6,830 bases of DNA from Burkholderiales bacterium (GTDB taxonomy: Bacteria; Pseudomonadota; Gammaproteobacteria; Burkholderiales; Burkholderiaceae_C): NCBI GenBank assembly GCA_005786815.1, contig SYDB01000085.1, forward strand, positions 1 to 6,830. The letters run 5' to 3'. The notes below the pieces were generated by a model that searched no databases, was not told the DNA's origin, and saw only the letters and a program-made list of their open reading frames with translations. Positions 6,315 to 6,830 of this stretch are shown piece by piece. Each line of letters begins with the position of its first letter. Positions within the stretch are counted from its first letter, which is position 1. The position numbers and the translations under genes were made by a program.

Positions 6315-6830
6315 ATGTCTTGCGCGTTTCACAGTATCCGATTAACTATCGCTGGCACCATCACCTGTGTTTTGGGTTTACTGATTACAGCAACAGGCTA
6401 TGCCCAAACACCTGCAAAGCTCGACAAAGTTGTCATCGCCAGTTGGGGCAAACCCATCACTGAAATTACCAATTTATTGGTTGAAGAAGACAAAGGCTTC
6501 TTCAAAGCCAAAGGGATTGAGATGGCGATTATTCCTGGCGCAGGTGGTGCAGACGCGATACGCAATTTGCTGAGTGGCCAAGCCGATGTAGCGTTTACGG
6601 ACCCCGCATCTTTTTTCACAGCTATCGACAAAGGTGAGAAATTAAGGGCTATTTACGATATTTACCCACAAAATATTTTTAATTTGGTTTCTCTTAAATC
6701 TCGAAATATCACCAAACCATCGGACCTCAAAGGCAAGCGCATTGGCGTTTATAGCTTGGCCAGTGGGACAAGGCAAAACCTGCAAATCTTGCTACACCAA
6801 GCAGGTTTGACCGAAGCCGACGTCACCATC
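6315..6830 (+). CDS. thiY: ThiY-like NMT1/THI5 family periplasmic substrate-binding protein, 3'-truncated
   Basis: This is the periplasmic receptor for the ABC importer encoded just upstream; 172 codons are present and the frame is still open at the window edge. The first 30 residues form a Sec signal peptide: a short N-region with Arg9, a hydrophobic core TIAGTITCVLGLLITA, and probable cleavage after GYA, giving a mature start at QTPAK. The NMT1/THI5-type domain follows with VVIASWGKPITE, EEDKGFFKAKGIEM, PGAGGADAIRNLLSGQADVAFTDPASF, a YPQNIF segment, and DLKGKRIGVYSLASGTRQNL at the hinge to lobe 2. Relatives include the ThiY binding proteins for formylaminopyrimidine-type precursors, but the wider family also binds sulfonates and others. 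Its place in a TPP-controlled operon favours a thiamine moiety. A weak AGAAAG ribosome site lies at 6302-6307. The gap after the permease stop is 27 bases with no terminator. Confidence 0.86.
   Translation, partial: MSCAFHSIRLTIAGTITCVLGLLITATGYAQTPAKLDKVVIASWGKPITEITNLLVEEDKGFFKAKGIEMAIIPGAGGADAIRNLLSGQADVAFTDPASFFTAIDKGEKLRAIYDIYPQNIFNLVSLKSRNITKPSDLKGKRIGVYSLASGTRQNLQILLHQAGLTEADVTI

Noticed and set aside
1..6830. CRISPR arrays, insertion sequences, tRNA genes, phage or attachment sites
   Set aside because: No regularly spaced repeats, transposase-like frames, terminal inverted repeats or tRNA-like folds were seen by eye.

Overview
The window looks like part of a betaproteobacterial chromosome, most likely Burkholderiales and perhaps a freshwater Comamonadaceae-type organism. 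This is inferred from the protein types (a BMP-family lipoprotein with a GW[D]SD-type core, a NitT/TauT-type transporter, a TPP riboswitch in front of a transport operon), the moderate GC content and the tight ATGA gene overlaps. No rRNA or other marker is present, so the taxonomy is tentative. All genes are on the + strand.

The first 1.1 kb holds the 3' part of a lipoprotein gene of the basic membrane protein (BMP/PnrA) family. It closes with a near-textbook intrinsic terminator at 1148-1174, so it ends an upstream operon. A monocistronic AroE-like (shikimate dehydrogenase fold) oxidoreductase follows. It keeps the catalytic Lys and Asp but has a changed substrate-binding motif and an acidic residue at the cofactor-selecting position.

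The rest of the window is a single operon. It opens with a TPP (THI-box) riboswitch at about 2067-2155. The operon then encodes a LuxE-like acyl-protein synthetase, a LuxC-like acyl-CoA/acyl-protein reductase, an ABC ATPase, a NitT/TauT-type permease and an NMT1/THI5-like periplasmic binding protein that runs off the end. The last three match the ThiZ-ThiX-ThiY transporter for thiamine pyrimidine precursors. The genes are joined by overlaps of 4, 11 and 4 bases, followed by a 27-base gap, so they are probably translated as a coupled unit.

The notable point is the LuxE-LuxC pair. In luminous bacteria these proteins reduce fatty acids to aldehyde for luciferase. Here there is no luciferase, both acyl-carrying cysteines appear to be kept, and the pair sits directly behind a thiamine pyrophosphate sensor and in front of a thiamine-precursor importer. 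The simplest reading, which is inference, is an ATP- and NAD(P)H-dependent carboxylate reduction step. It would salvage an oxidised thiamine moiety, such as a pyrimidine carboxylate or thiazole/thiamine acetate, through its aldehyde. The leader also holds two mutually exclusive stems, one of which pairs with the start codon of the LuxE-like gene, giving a concrete model for translational control by TPP.
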